Below are positions 8,746 to 17,329 of a DNA stretch of 64,000 nucleotides, piece by piece. Both the position numbers and the translations under genes were made by a program. Source of the DNA: Singulisphaera sp. GP187 (GTDB lineage Bacteria > Planctomycetota > Planctomycetia > Isosphaerales > Isosphaeraceae). Under the pieces are notes generated by a model. That model was given only the letters and a program-made list of their open reading frames with translations. It was not told the DNA's origin and did not search any database. Every line of letters begins with the position of its first letter. Position 1 is the stretch's first letter. The DNA is taken from NCBI RefSeq assembly GCF_900129635.1, contig NZ_FSRB01000003.1, positions 620,001 through 684,000 of the forward strand, written 5' to 3'.

Positions 8746-11010
8746 ATGGCATTTAATGCGTCTCTCTCACAATCAACACTCCCACGCGACCTAGCGGCGG
8801 GTTCGGTTGTCTTTCTTGTGGCCCTGCCGTTGTGTCTGGGAGTGGCGTTGGCGTCCAATGCGCCGTTGTTCTCCGGCGTCCTGGCCGGAATCGTCGGCGG
8901 CATCCTGGTGGGAATTCTTAGCGGTTCGCAGACCAGCGTCAGCGGTCCGGCCGCCGGCTTGACGGCGATCGTCGCGGCCCAGATCGCCCTGTTGGGGTCG
9001 TTCGAAACGTTCTTGATGGCGGTGGTGATCGCCGGCTTGATCCAGATTGCGTTGGGGGTCGCGCGGGCCGGGTTCCTCGCGGCCTTCTTCCCCACCAGCG
9101 TGATCAAGGGTCTGCTCGCCGCAATCGGCGTGATCCTGATCTTGAAACAGATTCCCCACGTTTTGGGCCACGACCCCAACCCCGAAGGCAACATGTCGTT
9201 CCAGCAGCCCGATCACGAGAACACGTTCTCGGAGTTCGGCCGGCTGCTCGGTGAGATTCACCCGGGGGCGGCGGTGATCGGGCTCGCCTCGATCGCGGTG
9301 CTGGTGGCCTGGGGCCAGTGGAAGCGGCTCAAGAAGTCGGCCGTCCCCGCCCCGTTGGTCGTGGTGCTCTTGGGCGTGGGACTCAGCCTCTTGTTCCGCC
9401 AGCTCGGCGGGCGCTGGGTGATTGAGCCGAGTCACCTCGTGCAGGTGCCACTGGCCGACAGCCTGACCGGCTACCTTCAGTTCTTGCAGCATCCCGACTT
9501 CTCCCAGTGGTCGAACCCAGCCGTGTACACGGCGGCCCTGACCATCGCCGCCGTGGCCTCGCTGGAGACCCTGCTGAACCTGGAGGCGGTCGACAAGATC
9601 GACCCCCAACAGCGTGTTTCTCCTCCGAGCCGGGAACTGGTCGCCCAGGGAATCGGCAACGTGGCCGCCGGCCTGATTGGTGGGATCCCGATCACGTCGG
9701 TGATCGTCCGCGGTTCGGTGAACATCAACGCCGGCAGCAAGTCGAAACTCTCGGCGGTGGTCCATGGCGTTTTGCTCGTGGTCAGCGTCACGTTCCTGCC
9801 GATGTGGCTGAACCTGATCCCGTTGTCCTGCCTGGCGGCCATCCTCCTGGTCACGGGCATCAAACTGGCCAGCCCCGCGTTGGTCAAGCAGATGTGGAGC
9901 GAAGGGCGGTACCAGTTCATTCCGTTTGCGTTGACGGTGGTGTCGATCGTCCTGACCGACCTATTGATCGGGATCATGATCGGGCTCGCCGTCAGCCTCG
10001 CCTTTATCCTCAGCAGTAACGTACGCCGGCCGATCCGCCGGATCGTGGAGAAGCATCTGGGCGGCGAGGTCATCCGGATCGAGCTGGCCAATCAGGTCAG
10101 TTTCCTCAACCGGGCCGCCTTGGCCCTGGCGTTCGATGCGGTCCCCCGCGGCGGCCACCTCCTGCTCGACGCCCGGAATACGGACTACATCGACCCGGAC
10201 GTGCTCAGCCTGATCCGCGACTTCAACGACCAATCGGCGCCGGCCCGCGGCGTGGAAGTCAGCCTCGTCGGATTCCGCCAGAAATATCAATTGAAGGACC
10301 AGACCCAATATGTGGATTGCTGCACCCGCGATATCCAGAGCGCGCTCACTCCGCGGCAAGTACTCCAACTCCTCCAGGAAGGCCATGAGCGATTCCGGAC
10401 CGGCCAACGTCTGACGCGCGACTTCGGCCGTCAGGTCAATGCCACGGCCAACGGTCAACACCCCCTGGCCGTCGTGGTCAGTTGCATCGACTCCCGCACC
10501 CCCGCCGAATTGATCTTCGACATGGGAGTGGGCGACATCTTCAGCGTCCGGATCGCGGGGAACATCACCAGTCGAAAAGTCCTGGGCAGCGTCGAATACG
10601 GCTGTGCCGTCGCCGGGGCCAAGCTGATCCTGGTGATGGGCCACACCCGGTGCGGTGCCGTGACCGCGGCCGTCGACATGGTGGGCTCATCCGCCTCCAT
10701 GGCCGACGTCACCGGCTGTGAACATCTCGACCACATCGTGAGCGACATTCAGCTTTCGATCGATCCCCAGACATGCCAGGGCCTCGCGGAAATGCCAACG
10801 GCCGAAAAGAAAGCATTCGTCGATGAAGTCGCCCGGCGCAACGTCTTGCGAGTCGTTGATGCGATGCTCCAGGAGAGCCAAGCGCTCCACGACCTCGTCC
10901 AGAGCGGCCAGATCGCCATCGTGGGCGCCATGTACGACGTGGTTACGGGAGGCATCGAGATTCTCCCGACCGTGGAGAACAACCAGTTGCACGCCCTGGA
11001 TCGGGTGTGA
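8746..11010 (+). CDS. SulP-family anion transporter fused to beta-carbonic anhydrase
   Basis: This 754-residue fusion has three parts. Residues about 1-420 are a SulP/SLC26 membrane domain (ALPLCLGVALASNAPLFSG, SGSQTSVSGPAAGLTAIV, GGIPITSVIVRGSVNINAG). Residues about 430-530 are a STAS-like cytoplasmic domain (IRIELANQVSFLNRAAL, then LLLDARNTDYIDPDVL). The C-terminal part is a beta-carbonic anhydrase with VVSCIDSRTPAELIFDMGVGD and VMGHTRCGAV, so all zinc ligands are present. The likely role is bicarbonate (or sulfate) uptake with CO2/bicarbonate conversion at the channel mouth. The start at 8746 has GAGG five bases upstream. Confidence 0.92.
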   Translation: MAFNASLSQSTLPRDLAAGSVVFLVALPLCLGVALASNAPLFSGVLAGIVGGILVGILSGSQTSVSGPAAGLTAIVAAQIALLGSFETFLMAVVIAGLIQIALGVARAGFLAAFFPTSVIKGLLAAIGVILILKQIPHVLGHDPNPEGNMSFQQPDHENTFSEFGRLLGEIHPGAAVIGLASIAVLVAWGQWKRLKKSAVPAPLVVVLLGVGLSLLFRQLGGRWVIEPSHLVQVPLADSLTGYLQFLQHPDFSQWSNPAVYTAALTIAAVASLETLLNLEAVDKIDPQQRVSPPSRELVAQGIGNVAAGLIGGIPITSVIVRGSVNINAGSKSKLSAVVHGVLLVVSVTFLPMWLNLIPLSCLAAILLVTGIKLASPALVKQMWSEGRYQFIPFALTVVSIVLTDLLIGIMIGLAVSLAFILSSNVRRPIRRIVEKHLGGEVIRIELANQVSFLNRAALALAFDAVPRGGHLLLDARNTDYIDPDVLSLIRDFNDQSAPARGVEVSLVGFRQKYQLKDQTQYVDCCTRDIQSALTPRQVLQLLQEGHERFRTGQRLTRDFGRQVNATANGQHPLAVVVSCIDSRTPAELIFDMGVGDIFSVRIAGNITSRKVLGSVEYGCAVAGAKLILVMGHTRCGAVTAAVDMVGSSASMADVTGCEHLDHIVSDIQLSIDPQTCQGLAEMPTAEKKAFVDEVARRNVLRVVDAMLQESQALHDLVQSGQIAIVGAMYDVVTGGIEILPTVENNQLHALDRV

Positions 11011-11212
11011 GACAAGGGCTCCACCGGCGAAGCTCAGACCAGGCAAAGCCAACCGAGCGGTTCGTGCCCGTAGGCGATCCGCCCCCTCAGCAACCGGGGG
11101 GCGGATCGCGTTGGGGGAATCCGGCAACAATTCGCCGTGCCGGTGAGAGTCCTGGACTCGGCGGCGAACCGCTTGGTCGGGCGCCTCGTGCGCACCAACG
11201 TTCGATCCACTC

Positions 11213-11218
11213 TATAAT
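11213..11218 (+). promoter_or_regulatory. -10 element TATAAT before the histidine kinase gene
   Basis: A perfect TATAAT lies at 11213-11218 with no strong -35 at the usual distance. A start codon at 11221 would fall only a few bases after this box, which supports the later ATG at 11290 as the kinase start. Confidence 0.5.
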
Positions 11219-11289
11219 GGATGGGATGGCCTCGCGCGGCGGTGCCTCACCCGCCAGGGCACCGATCTCAATTCAATCGCAATTTTTTT

Positions 11290-12576
11290 ATGATCATTTT
11301 AACACGCATATTACTGTTCCGAATCGCGGGCCCGACGATCTTCATGAGCGTCCTTTTCCTCGGGTCGTGCATCACGGCCGCGATCTATCTGCACCATCAG
11401 CAGTCCACCTCGCTCCGGATCCTGGATGAGGATCTCCAGAGCCGCCAGTATGGGGCCGACCTCTTGCGGGAGTTGCACGACCTGATCGCCCTGCCCAGGG
11501 ACCGGCGGCAGGAGGCGGCGCCGCTCCACAAGAAGATCCAGGGGCTACTCGCCCGGGCGAAGCAGGCGGCCGACAAGCGGGAGGAGGCCCGGCTCGTGGC
11601 CCGGCTGGAAGCGAGTTTCGATCGTTATCTCGAGCGGTGGCAGGCCGAGGCATCCTTGGATTCATCGAGTTCCGAAAACGCCGACAAATCGGCGCTCGGC
11701 CTTTTGGAAGCGGAGACCGTGCCGGCCGCCCGCGCGTTGGAACATTTCAACGCCGGGGAGATCGGCCGGGCCGAGGTCACACTCGATCGGACGGTGACGT
11801 GGATGGCCTGGGGGTTTGTCGGAGTGGGCACCTTCGGCTCGCTCGCCGGACTGCTGCTCGGGTACGGCGTCGCCCGTGGACTCGGGCGAACGGTGCTCCG
11901 GGCCGAGTCACTGGCCGAGGTCGGCGAGATCGCCGCCGGCATGGCCCACGAACTCAGGAACCCCCTGACCGCGATCAAGATGCTCGTGCAGATGAACCGG
12001 GAGGAAACCGAGGCCCAGGGCCTGCCCGCCGAGGACTTGCAAGTCATCGAGCAGGAGATCCTCCGGATGGAGGCCCGGCTCAACGTGTTCATCGACTTCG
12101 CCCGGCCGCCCAAGCCGGAGCGTCGGCGCGTCAACCTTGCGGCCGTGGTGGACCAAACCCTGGCCTTGGTCGGGGGCCGAGCGCGCAAGCAGCGGGTGAC
12201 GGTCAAGTTCACTCCCCCCTCGACACCGGTCGAAGTCGAAGCCGACGGGGAACAGGTCCGGCAATTGCTGGTCAATCTCGCTTTGAATGCGCTCGACGTG
12301 ATGCCGCGCGGGGGGATCTTGGAGATCGACCTCCGCCCTCCGGCGAACGAGATCGTGGAGTTGGCTGTGCTCGACACCGGGCCTGGCATCCCGCCACGGC
12401 ACTTGTCCCGGCTCTACGAGCCGTTCTTCACCAGCAAGGAGATGGGCCTCGGACTCGGCTTGGTGGTCTCGCAGCGGATCGCGCAGGACCATGGTGGCGA
12501 GCTCCGAGCGACGAACCGGCCCCAGGGCGGGGCCTGCTTCGTCCTCCGCCTGCCCGCGACGCCAAGCGTCGGATAG
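11290..12576 (+). CDS. Membrane sensor histidine kinase
   Basis: A 428-residue sensor kinase. A transmembrane helix near residues 7-30 precedes a periplasmic helical sensor region (about 31-165, with heptad-like charged repeats) and a second membrane helix near 180-205. The H box is GMAHELRNPLTAIKML, the N box LLVNLALNALDVMPRGG, and the ATP-binding loops are DTGPGIPPRHL and GLGLGLVVSQRI. No HAMP or PAS domain was seen. Kinases of this layout usually pair with NtrC-type regulators, and the next gene (184 nt downstream) is one. The signal sensed is unknown. The start at 11290 (MIILTRILLFRIAG) follows a TATAAT at 11213. Confidence 0.9.
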   Translation: MIILTRILLFRIAGPTIFMSVLFLGSCITAAIYLHHQQSTSLRILDEDLQSRQYGADLLRELHDLIALPRDRRQEAAPLHKKIQGLLARAKQAADKREEARLVARLEASFDRYLERWQAEASLDSSSSENADKSALGLLEAETVPAARALEHFNAGEIGRAEVTLDRTVTWMAWGFVGVGTFGSLAGLLLGYGVARGLGRTVLRAESLAEVGEIAAGMAHELRNPLTAIKMLVQMNREETEAQGLPAEDLQVIEQEILRMEARLNVFIDFARPPKPERRRVNLAAVVDQTLALVGGRARKQRVTVKFTPPSTPVEVEADGEQVRQLLVNLALNALDVMPRGGILEIDLRPPANEIVELAVLDTGPGIPPRHLSRLYEPFFTSKEMGLGLGLVVSQRIAQDHGGELRATNRPQGGACFVLRLPATPSVG

Positions 12577-12760
12577 GCTAAACTGGGTTGGGCTCCCGAG
12601 CGATTCTAAACGCGCTCTCAGCCGTTGGTCTCGGTTTTCATGGATTCTCTGATGGGTGACCGCGGGTTGCTCATCATTGGGCCTGCAAGTCACGGACAAC
12701 AACGTTTCCCACATCGCATTAACATAAACGCAGAACCCAACGGCTGACTTGAGGGCGGAC

Positions 12761-14203
12761 ATGGCGACCATTCTGGTGATCGACGACGAACTCTCCATCC
12801 TCCACGCCTTCCGCCGCGCCTTCGACGACCCGGCCGACACGCTCTTGACGGCCTCCGACGGGGCCGAAGGGCTGGCGATCGTCGGCCGGAACCGGCCCGA
12901 TGTCGTGGTCCTGGACTTGAACCTGCCCGACATGTTCGGCCTCGAGGTGTTCCAACAGATCCGTCAAATCGATGCGCGGATTCCCGTGATTTTCATTACG
13001 GGTCAGGGGACGACCGAGACCGCGATTGAGGCGATGAAGTTAGGGGCGTTCGACTACCTGCTCAAGCCCCTGGACGTCGGCCGGGTTCGGGAGCAGGTCG
13101 AGCGTGCCGCGGAGATCGGCCGGCTGATGCGCGTTCCCGCCGTGGTCACGGACGAGGTTCTCGCCCAGGCCCCGGCCGACGTCATCGTGGGCCGCTCGCC
13201 GGCCATGCAGGAGGTCTACAAGGCGATCGGCCTGGTGGCGCCCCAGGACCTCGCCGTCCTGATCCTGGGGGACAGTGGCACGGGCAAGGAGTTGGTCGCG
13301 CGGGCCGTTTACCAGCACAGCCGCCGGGCGACCGGGCCGTTCCTGGCGATCAACTGCGCTGCGATCCCCGAGACGCTGCTCGAGAGTGAACTGTTCGGGC
13401 ACGAGAAGGGCGCGTTCACCGGGGCCGATCGCAAACGAATCGGCAAATTCGAGCAGTGCTCGGGCGGGACGCTGTTCCTGGACGAGATTGGCGACATGAC
13501 GCCGTTGACTCAGGCGAAGATCCTCCGGGTGCTCCAGGACGGGCGGTTTGAACGCGTCGGCGGCAACGAGACGATCCGGACCGACGTCCGGATCATCGCC
13601 GCGACCAACCGCGACCTGGCGCAGATGGTCACGGCGGGCGAGTTCCGCGGCGACCTCTATTACCGCCTGGGCATCGTCACCATCACCGTGCCACCGCTGC
13701 GGGAACGGGCCGACGACCTGCCGCTCCTCGTCGAGCACTTCCTCAAGCGGTTTAACCCCGAGCTGGGAAAGAAGGTCGACCGGATCGCCCCCGAGGCGAT
13801 GGAGCTGCTCCGACGCCATCCCTGGCCCGGCAACATCCGGGAGTTGCAGAGCGTCCTCAAGCAGGCCCTGCTGCGTGCTCAAGGGCCGGTCCTCGTCGCC
13901 GACTTCCTCCCCCCCTCGGTCCGTGGTGAAGAGGAACTCGCCGGCGCGACCGCGGCTCCCCTCGACTGGGAAGGTTTCCTCGAAGATCGCCTCCGCGTCG
14001 GGTCACAGGACCTCTACGCCGAGTCGCTCGCGCTCATGGAGCGGTCGCTCCTGACGCGGGTGCTCCGCCATACCGGGGGCAATCAGTTGCAGGCGGCCAA
14101 GCTGCTCGGCATTACCCGCGGCAGTCTCCGGACCAAGATCCGCACGCTCGGGATCCGGATCGATCGGTCGGTCTGGTCTGGCGATGACCAGGCCGGCCCC
14201 TAA
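12761..14203 (+). CDS. Sigma-54-dependent response regulator, NtrC family
   Basis: A 480-residue regulator with three domains. The receiver has the acidic pair DD at residues 8-9, the phospho-acceptor Asp52 (VVVLDLNLPDM) and a conserved LLKP lysine. The AAA+ domain has Walker A GDSGTGKELVARAV, the sigma-54 contact loop GAFTGA, and Walker B GGTLFLDEIGDM. The C-terminal Fis-type helix-turn-helix reads GGNQLQAAKLLGITRGSLRTK. It activates sigma-54 RNA polymerase when phosphorylated, presumably by the kinase just upstream. ATG 12761 follows GAGGGCGG and is preferred to a TTG at 12749. The nearest sigma-54 promoters, at 14356 and 18836, are its most likely targets. Confidence 0.94.
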   Translation: MATILVIDDELSILHAFRRAFDDPADTLLTASDGAEGLAIVGRNRPDVVVLDLNLPDMFGLEVFQQIRQIDARIPVIFITGQGTTETAIEAMKLGAFDYLLKPLDVGRVREQVERAAEIGRLMRVPAVVTDEVLAQAPADVIVGRSPAMQEVYKAIGLVAPQDLAVLILGDSGTGKELVARAVYQHSRRATGPFLAINCAAIPETLLESELFGHEKGAFTGADRKRIGKFEQCSGGTLFLDEIGDMTPLTQAKILRVLQDGRFERVGGNETIRTDVRIIAATNRDLAQMVTAGEFRGDLYYRLGIVTITVPPLRERADDLPLLVEHFLKRFNPELGKKVDRIAPEAMELLRRHPWPGNIRELQSVLKQALLRAQGPVLVADFLPPSVRGEEELAGATAAPLDWEGFLEDRLRVGSQDLYAESLALMERSLLTRVLRHTGGNQLQAAKLLGITRGSLRTKIRTLGIRIDRSVWSGDDQAGP

Positions 14204-14355
14204 AGGACCAGGTCGCCCCGCCGCTTCACCCCCCCGGTTCGAGGGCAACCGCGCCTCCTCGCCCAATCTCACAAGCGATCCAAAAGAACACAAGCCTTTA
14301 CACAGCAACACAGTAGAGCGACCCCAGACAACAATCAACATTTCTCCCTCACGAT

Positions 14356-14371
14356 TGGCATTGCAATCGCT
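14356..14371 (+). promoter_or_regulatory. Sigma-54 (-24/-12) promoter of the WD40 operon
   Basis: The element TGGCAT...TCGCT has GG at 14357-14358 and GC at 14369-14370, exactly 10 bp apart, as sigma-54 promoters require. It is nearly the same as the element at 18836, including the CCCTCA run a few bases before it, ATCGCTT across the -12 box, and downstream leader motifs. The predicted start of transcription is near 14382, giving a leader of about 210 nt before the WD40 gene. Confidence 0.65.
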
Positions 14372-14388
14372 TTAAGAGAGTGTTGTCT

Positions 14389-14440
14389 CTGACGGCGCAC
14401 CTCAATCGCCCCCCGACGATCGGCGGGGCATCGTCGTCAG
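14389..14440 (+). ncRNA. Candidate structured leader RNA, copy 1 (WD40 operon)
   Basis: Outer stem: 14389-14397 pairs with 14432-14440 (9 bp with one G-U). Inner hairpin: GCCCC (14408-14412) pairs with GGGGC (14425-14429), continued by CCGA/TCGG (14413-14416 and 14420-14423). The single-stranded stretch CACCTCAATC lies between the stems, and AT joins the two right arms. The stem begins about 8 nt after the predicted sigma-54 start, the same offset as in the copy at 18869. The fold was drawn by eye. No known RNA family was recognised. Confidence 0.5.
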
Positions 14441-14592
14441 CTTGCAGCGTTTCGATCAAGGCCGCGGTGGCGAGCGCCATCGGCGGAGTCCGCTCGCGCT
14501 CTGCCGGTCAAGGCAGGGCGTAGGCGTCAGCTCCGCGCGCTGAATCGACGGTCTGACTATCGAGATCTGCTCAAATCAAGGATTTCAAAGCG

Positions 14593-15633
14593 ATGACACG
14601 CACAATCAAGTCCATGCCACGGGCCGTCCGCCAGGCCAGCCATAGTAACGTCGTCACGTCGGTAGCCTTCACCCCCGACGGCGGCTCTGTCGCCAGCGGA
14701 AGTTGGGACGGCACCATCAAGCTCTGGGACGCCACTGGCGGCAGTCTCAAGCTGAAGCGGACGCTCCGCGGCGAGTGGGATGAGGTCGAGGCGATCGCGA
14801 TCACCCCTGACGGCAGCGCGATCGCGGGCCTGGGCACCGGTTTCGACGGCGCACCGTTCGGTGCCGTAACGCTCTGGGCGTTGGAAGGCGGTCGGGGACG
14901 CCCCTTGGTTCGGGAAGGCGGCAAGCTCGACACGATCGCGTTCTCACCCGATGGGTTGACATTGGCGTCCGCAAGCGGAGACACCCGCGCGGTGTCGCTC
15001 CACGACGTCGCCACGGGCCGGGAATGGGCGCGACTGCTCGACCATCAGGGGCCGATCTGGTCGTTGGACTTCTCCCCCAACGGCAGACTGCTCGCCGCGG
15101 CCACCGGGAGAGTGCCGGCCATGACCGAGCCGACGGACGTCGAGCAGGTGGGCGAGATCCGGCTCTGGGACCTCAGCGACGGCGGGGCCAAGCCGTGGGC
15201 GAGCCTCGTCGGCCACGACTACGGGATCATCTCGATCGCCTTCTCCCCCGATGGCACGACCCTGGCGACCGGCGGCTTCGACCGCGCAGTGAAGCTCTGG
15301 GACGTGGCCTCCGGCCAGGAGTGGGCGACGCTCGAGGGCCACGAGGGCTGGGTCGCCACGGTGGCATTTTCCCCCGACGGAACGGTCCTGGCCACCGGTT
15401 CTCACGACCAAACGATCAAGCTCTGGAATCCGCTGACGGGGCAAAAGTTGGCCACCCTCCGAGGGCACACCGGCAACGTCTACTCCGTTGCGTTCTCCCC
15501 CGACGGCTCACAGCTGGCTTCGGGGAGCCTCGACGGAACCGTGCGGATCTGGGATCTGGCCCAAGCGTTGGACGTGGCAGCCCCCGTGATGATGAGCCGT
15601 CGACATTTCATCGGCAAGAAGGACTCACCATGA
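14593..15633 (+). CDS. WD40-repeat beta-propeller protein
   Basis: A 346-residue protein made almost entirely of seven WD40 blades, starting at about residues 20, 65, 110, 150, 205, 250 and 290. Examples are VAFTPDGGSVASGSWDGTIK, IAFSPDGTTLATGGFDRAVK and VAFSPDGSQLASGSLDGTVR. Seven blades are enough for one closed propeller, usually a protein-binding platform. There is no signal peptide or kinase domain, so it is probably cytoplasmic. It is the first gene after the sigma-54 promoter at 14356, with AAGGA ten bases before the ATG. Its stop overlaps the next start (ATGA), which ties it to a chain of small unrecognised genes. The function is unknown. Confidence 0.85.
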   Translation: MTRTIKSMPRAVRQASHSNVVTSVAFTPDGGSVASGSWDGTIKLWDATGGSLKLKRTLRGEWDEVEAIAITPDGSAIAGLGTGFDGAPFGAVTLWALEGGRGRPLVREGGKLDTIAFSPDGLTLASASGDTRAVSLHDVATGREWARLLDHQGPIWSLDFSPNGRLLAAATGRVPAMTEPTDVEQVGEIRLWDLSDGGAKPWASLVGHDYGIISIAFSPDGTTLATGGFDRAVKLWDVASGQEWATLEGHEGWVATVAFSPDGTVLATGSHDQTIKLWNPLTGQKLATLRGHTGNVYSVAFSPDGSQLASGSLDGTVRIWDLAQALDVAAPVMMSRRHFIGKKDSP

Positions 15634-15905
15634 GCGACCTCAAACGGCCGCAACCCGACCTCGAATGCGCGATCTGTGACGACAACGACCCTTGCCTGCC
15701 GCGATGGGACGACGACGGTGGTGGCAGCGATCAGTCGCCTTCGTATCTCTGGTCATTCGAGGAGGCTTACGTGCAAAACCATGGACACGATGTTCGCCAG
15801 TTTACCGGACAGCGCTCTGACCCGTTTCAAGGACCTGACGATGGGCGGCAAGGCACGACAAGTCGAGGTCGTTCGCGGCTCCGAGCTCACGATCCGCGAC
15901 ATTGA
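15630..15905 (+). CDS. Small acidic Cys-containing protein, unrecognised (possibly frameshifted)
   Basis: This frame begins at an ATG overlapping the WD40 stop by four bases (ATGA), the coupling seen through this operon. The first 50 residues look protein-like: CAICDDNDPCLPRWDDD is an acidic, three-cysteine segment, followed by YLWSFEEAYVQNHG. After about position 15780 the sequence turns into the Arg/Gly/Gln-rich text expected of an out-of-frame reading, while the +1 frame becomes protein-like (next entry). Either two genes overlap here, or one gene of about 117 residues is split by a frameshift between 15766 and 15781. Confidence 0.5.
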   Translation: MSDLKRPQPDLECAICDDNDPCLPRWDDDGGGSDQSPSYLWSFEEAYVQNHGHDVRQFTGQRSDPFQGPDDGRQGTTSRGRSRLRAHDPRH

Positions 15906-15984
15906 GGCTGAGGTCCTCGCGCGACTTGCACGCAGAGGCTACGACTGGACCGGCAAACGGCGAAAACCACGAGGGGCATCATGA
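15781..15984 (+). CDS. Small basic protein, unrecognised
   Basis: 67 codons from an ATG at 15781: MDTMFASLPDSALTRFKDLT followed by a basic, partly helical part (IRDIEAEVLARLARRGYDW) and a KRRKPRG tail. Its stop overlaps the next start as ATGA, which argues that the frame is translated. The ribosome-binding candidate GAGGAGG (15759-15765) is 15 nt upstream, farther than ideal, so translation may instead arrive by frameshift from the 15630 frame. No family was recognised. Confidence 0.5.
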   Translation: MDTMFASLPDSALTRFKDLTMGGKARQVEVVRGSELTIRDIEAEVLARLARRGYDWTGKRRKPRGAS

Positions 15985-16754
15985 AAACTCATGACAAAAA
16001 AACCACGATTTACCGACTTGAAGGTTTCCTGAAGCGTCGTGATGCGGAGCGGACTCAGCGGATCCGGCCCGCCCAAGTCGGGTCGCTCGCCGCCTTGGGC
16101 GAAGACCAACGATCGCGGAATCTGTCGGCCTGGTTGCACGCGCCGGAGTGCATCGCATGGCCGGCGGGGGCAGAGTATCTGTTCCGCCTCGGTCGTCATC
16201 GGCTGGCGCTGTCGACCTCGGGCGGGGCGGGGCGCCACGAGCGGGCCGTGGCGCGGGCCGAGGCCGAGTTCGCGCTCGTCGTCGAGGGACCGCTCTTCGT
16301 GATCGGCGCTCGGTTCGGCACGGCCATGCCCTGGGCTTGGGCCCGGCCGTATCACTGGCGGTTCACCGCGCCGACCCAGCGGATCGTCCCCGCCTCGATC
16401 GCACTCACCCCCAGGAACTACGCCCGGCTCTGGGCCACGCTCTGGATCACCCTGGTGGATGATTGGACCGGGCGGGTCCGCGTCCGCCGGGCCGTCGCCC
16501 TCCGGCCGGAGTTCGCCCACACCCTGCACGGCGTGCTCCGAGCGCAGGCGCTCCGGCCGTACCAGCCGTCGACCGTCCATCGCGCGGGGGAGCGACTCCA
16601 TGAGGCGCTCCCCGACTTGGCGTTGCGAGCCTGCGTGCAGACCCGGTGTGCCGCCGTCTCGGAGCCTGAGCCGGTGAGCCGATGGGCCACGCAAGGCGCG
16701 AGGACGGAGCAAGATGACACTGGATTCCCGATCTCGAGAAGGCAACCCCAATGA
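15981..16754 (+). CDS. Hypothetical protein of the WD40 operon, 257 residues
   Basis: Not recognised. The protein is cytoplasmic in character and Arg/Ala/Trp-rich. The N-terminus is basic (MKTHDKKTTIYRLEGFLKRR), then a central region is rich in aromatic residues (ECIAWPAGAEYLFRLGRHRL; TAMPWAWARPYHWRF; LWATLWITLVDDWTGRVRVR). A helical C-terminal part is followed by a polar tail. The start overlaps the previous stop (ATGA) and the stop overlaps the next start (ATGA), so it is translationally coupled on both sides. A run of seven A bases near codon 6 could promote slippage or sequencing error. Confidence 0.6.
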   Translation: MKTHDKKTTIYRLEGFLKRRDAERTQRIRPAQVGSLAALGEDQRSRNLSAWLHAPECIAWPAGAEYLFRLGRHRLALSTSGGAGRHERAVARAEAEFALVVEGPLFVIGARFGTAMPWAWARPYHWRFTAPTQRIVPASIALTPRNYARLWATLWITLVDDWTGRVRVRRAVALRPEFAHTLHGVLRAQALRPYQPSTVHRAGERLHEALPDLALRACVQTRCAAVSEPEPVSRWATQGARTEQDDTGFPISRRQPQ

Positions 16755-17053
16755 CACTCAACCCAGGTAACTCGATCGTCATCACCGACGGGCATTGGAT
16801 GCATATTCGCCACATCCAGATCTATCACCGTCATTATCCAGAGATCCGTGGCGAAGGCGCCTCGCTCGCGGAAGCGGCGGCCCATCTCTCGAACCAGTTG
16901 GTCGACGCTACCGTTTTCGCTCAAGGCCGCGGTGGGCGTGACGGGATCGTCCGGGCGCTCGCCGAAGTCCGGGCGCTCCGCAAGGCTCGGCCGATCCGCA
17001 GGCGGGCTGACCGTGACACCGTGCCCGCCCCGGATTATTCCACCATCTCATGA
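16751..17053 (+). CDS. Hypothetical protein of the WD40 operon, 100 residues
   Basis: Not recognised. The first half is His-rich and beta-like (IVITDGHWMHIRHIQIYHRH), which could bind a metal. A helix follows (SLAEAAAHLSNQLVDATVF), then a basic, disordered-looking tail. The ATG overlaps the previous stop as ATGA. The next gene follows after 21 nt, with AGGAG about ten bases before its ATG. Confidence 0.6.
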   Translation: MTLNPGNSIVITDGHWMHIRHIQIYHRHYPEIRGEGASLAEAAAHLSNQLVDATVFAQGRGGRDGIVRALAEVRALRKARPIRRRADRDTVPAPDYSTIS

Positions 17054-17074
17054 ACGCTTGCCAGGAGAATTCCC

Positions 17075-17329
17075 ATGTCCGCGAACGTCCGAGAAAAAGG
17101 GATTTCGATTCCGGGGGAAACTCTGGACATCGCCGCGCCTTATGTGATTGCCCTGATCCGCGAGCGTGAGCGGCGGCTCGCCGAACTCCGACGGTACGAC
17201 CGGTTCATCGCCCAGGCCGCGGGCCGCATCAGCTTGCAAGGCTTCTGGCGCACCCTCAAGCGGCAAGACGAGGACGCGATCCAGCGGCTGACGAACTGGC
17301 TCGATCACGAGGCCGCCAGTGGCCCATGA
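17075..17329 (+). CDS. Hypothetical protein of the WD40 operon, 84 residues
   Basis: Not recognised. It is an alpha-helical small protein: VIALIRERERRLAELRRYD is strongly amphipathic and could form a coiled coil, followed by a second charged helical region (RTLKRQDEDAIQRLTNWLDH). AGGAG lies close before the ATG. It is the last gene of the operon; 468 bp without a gene follow. Confidence 0.6.
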   Translation: MSANVREKGISIPGETLDIAAPYVIALIRERERRLAELRRYDRFIAQAAGRISLQGFWRTLKRQDEDAIQRLTNWLDHEAASGP

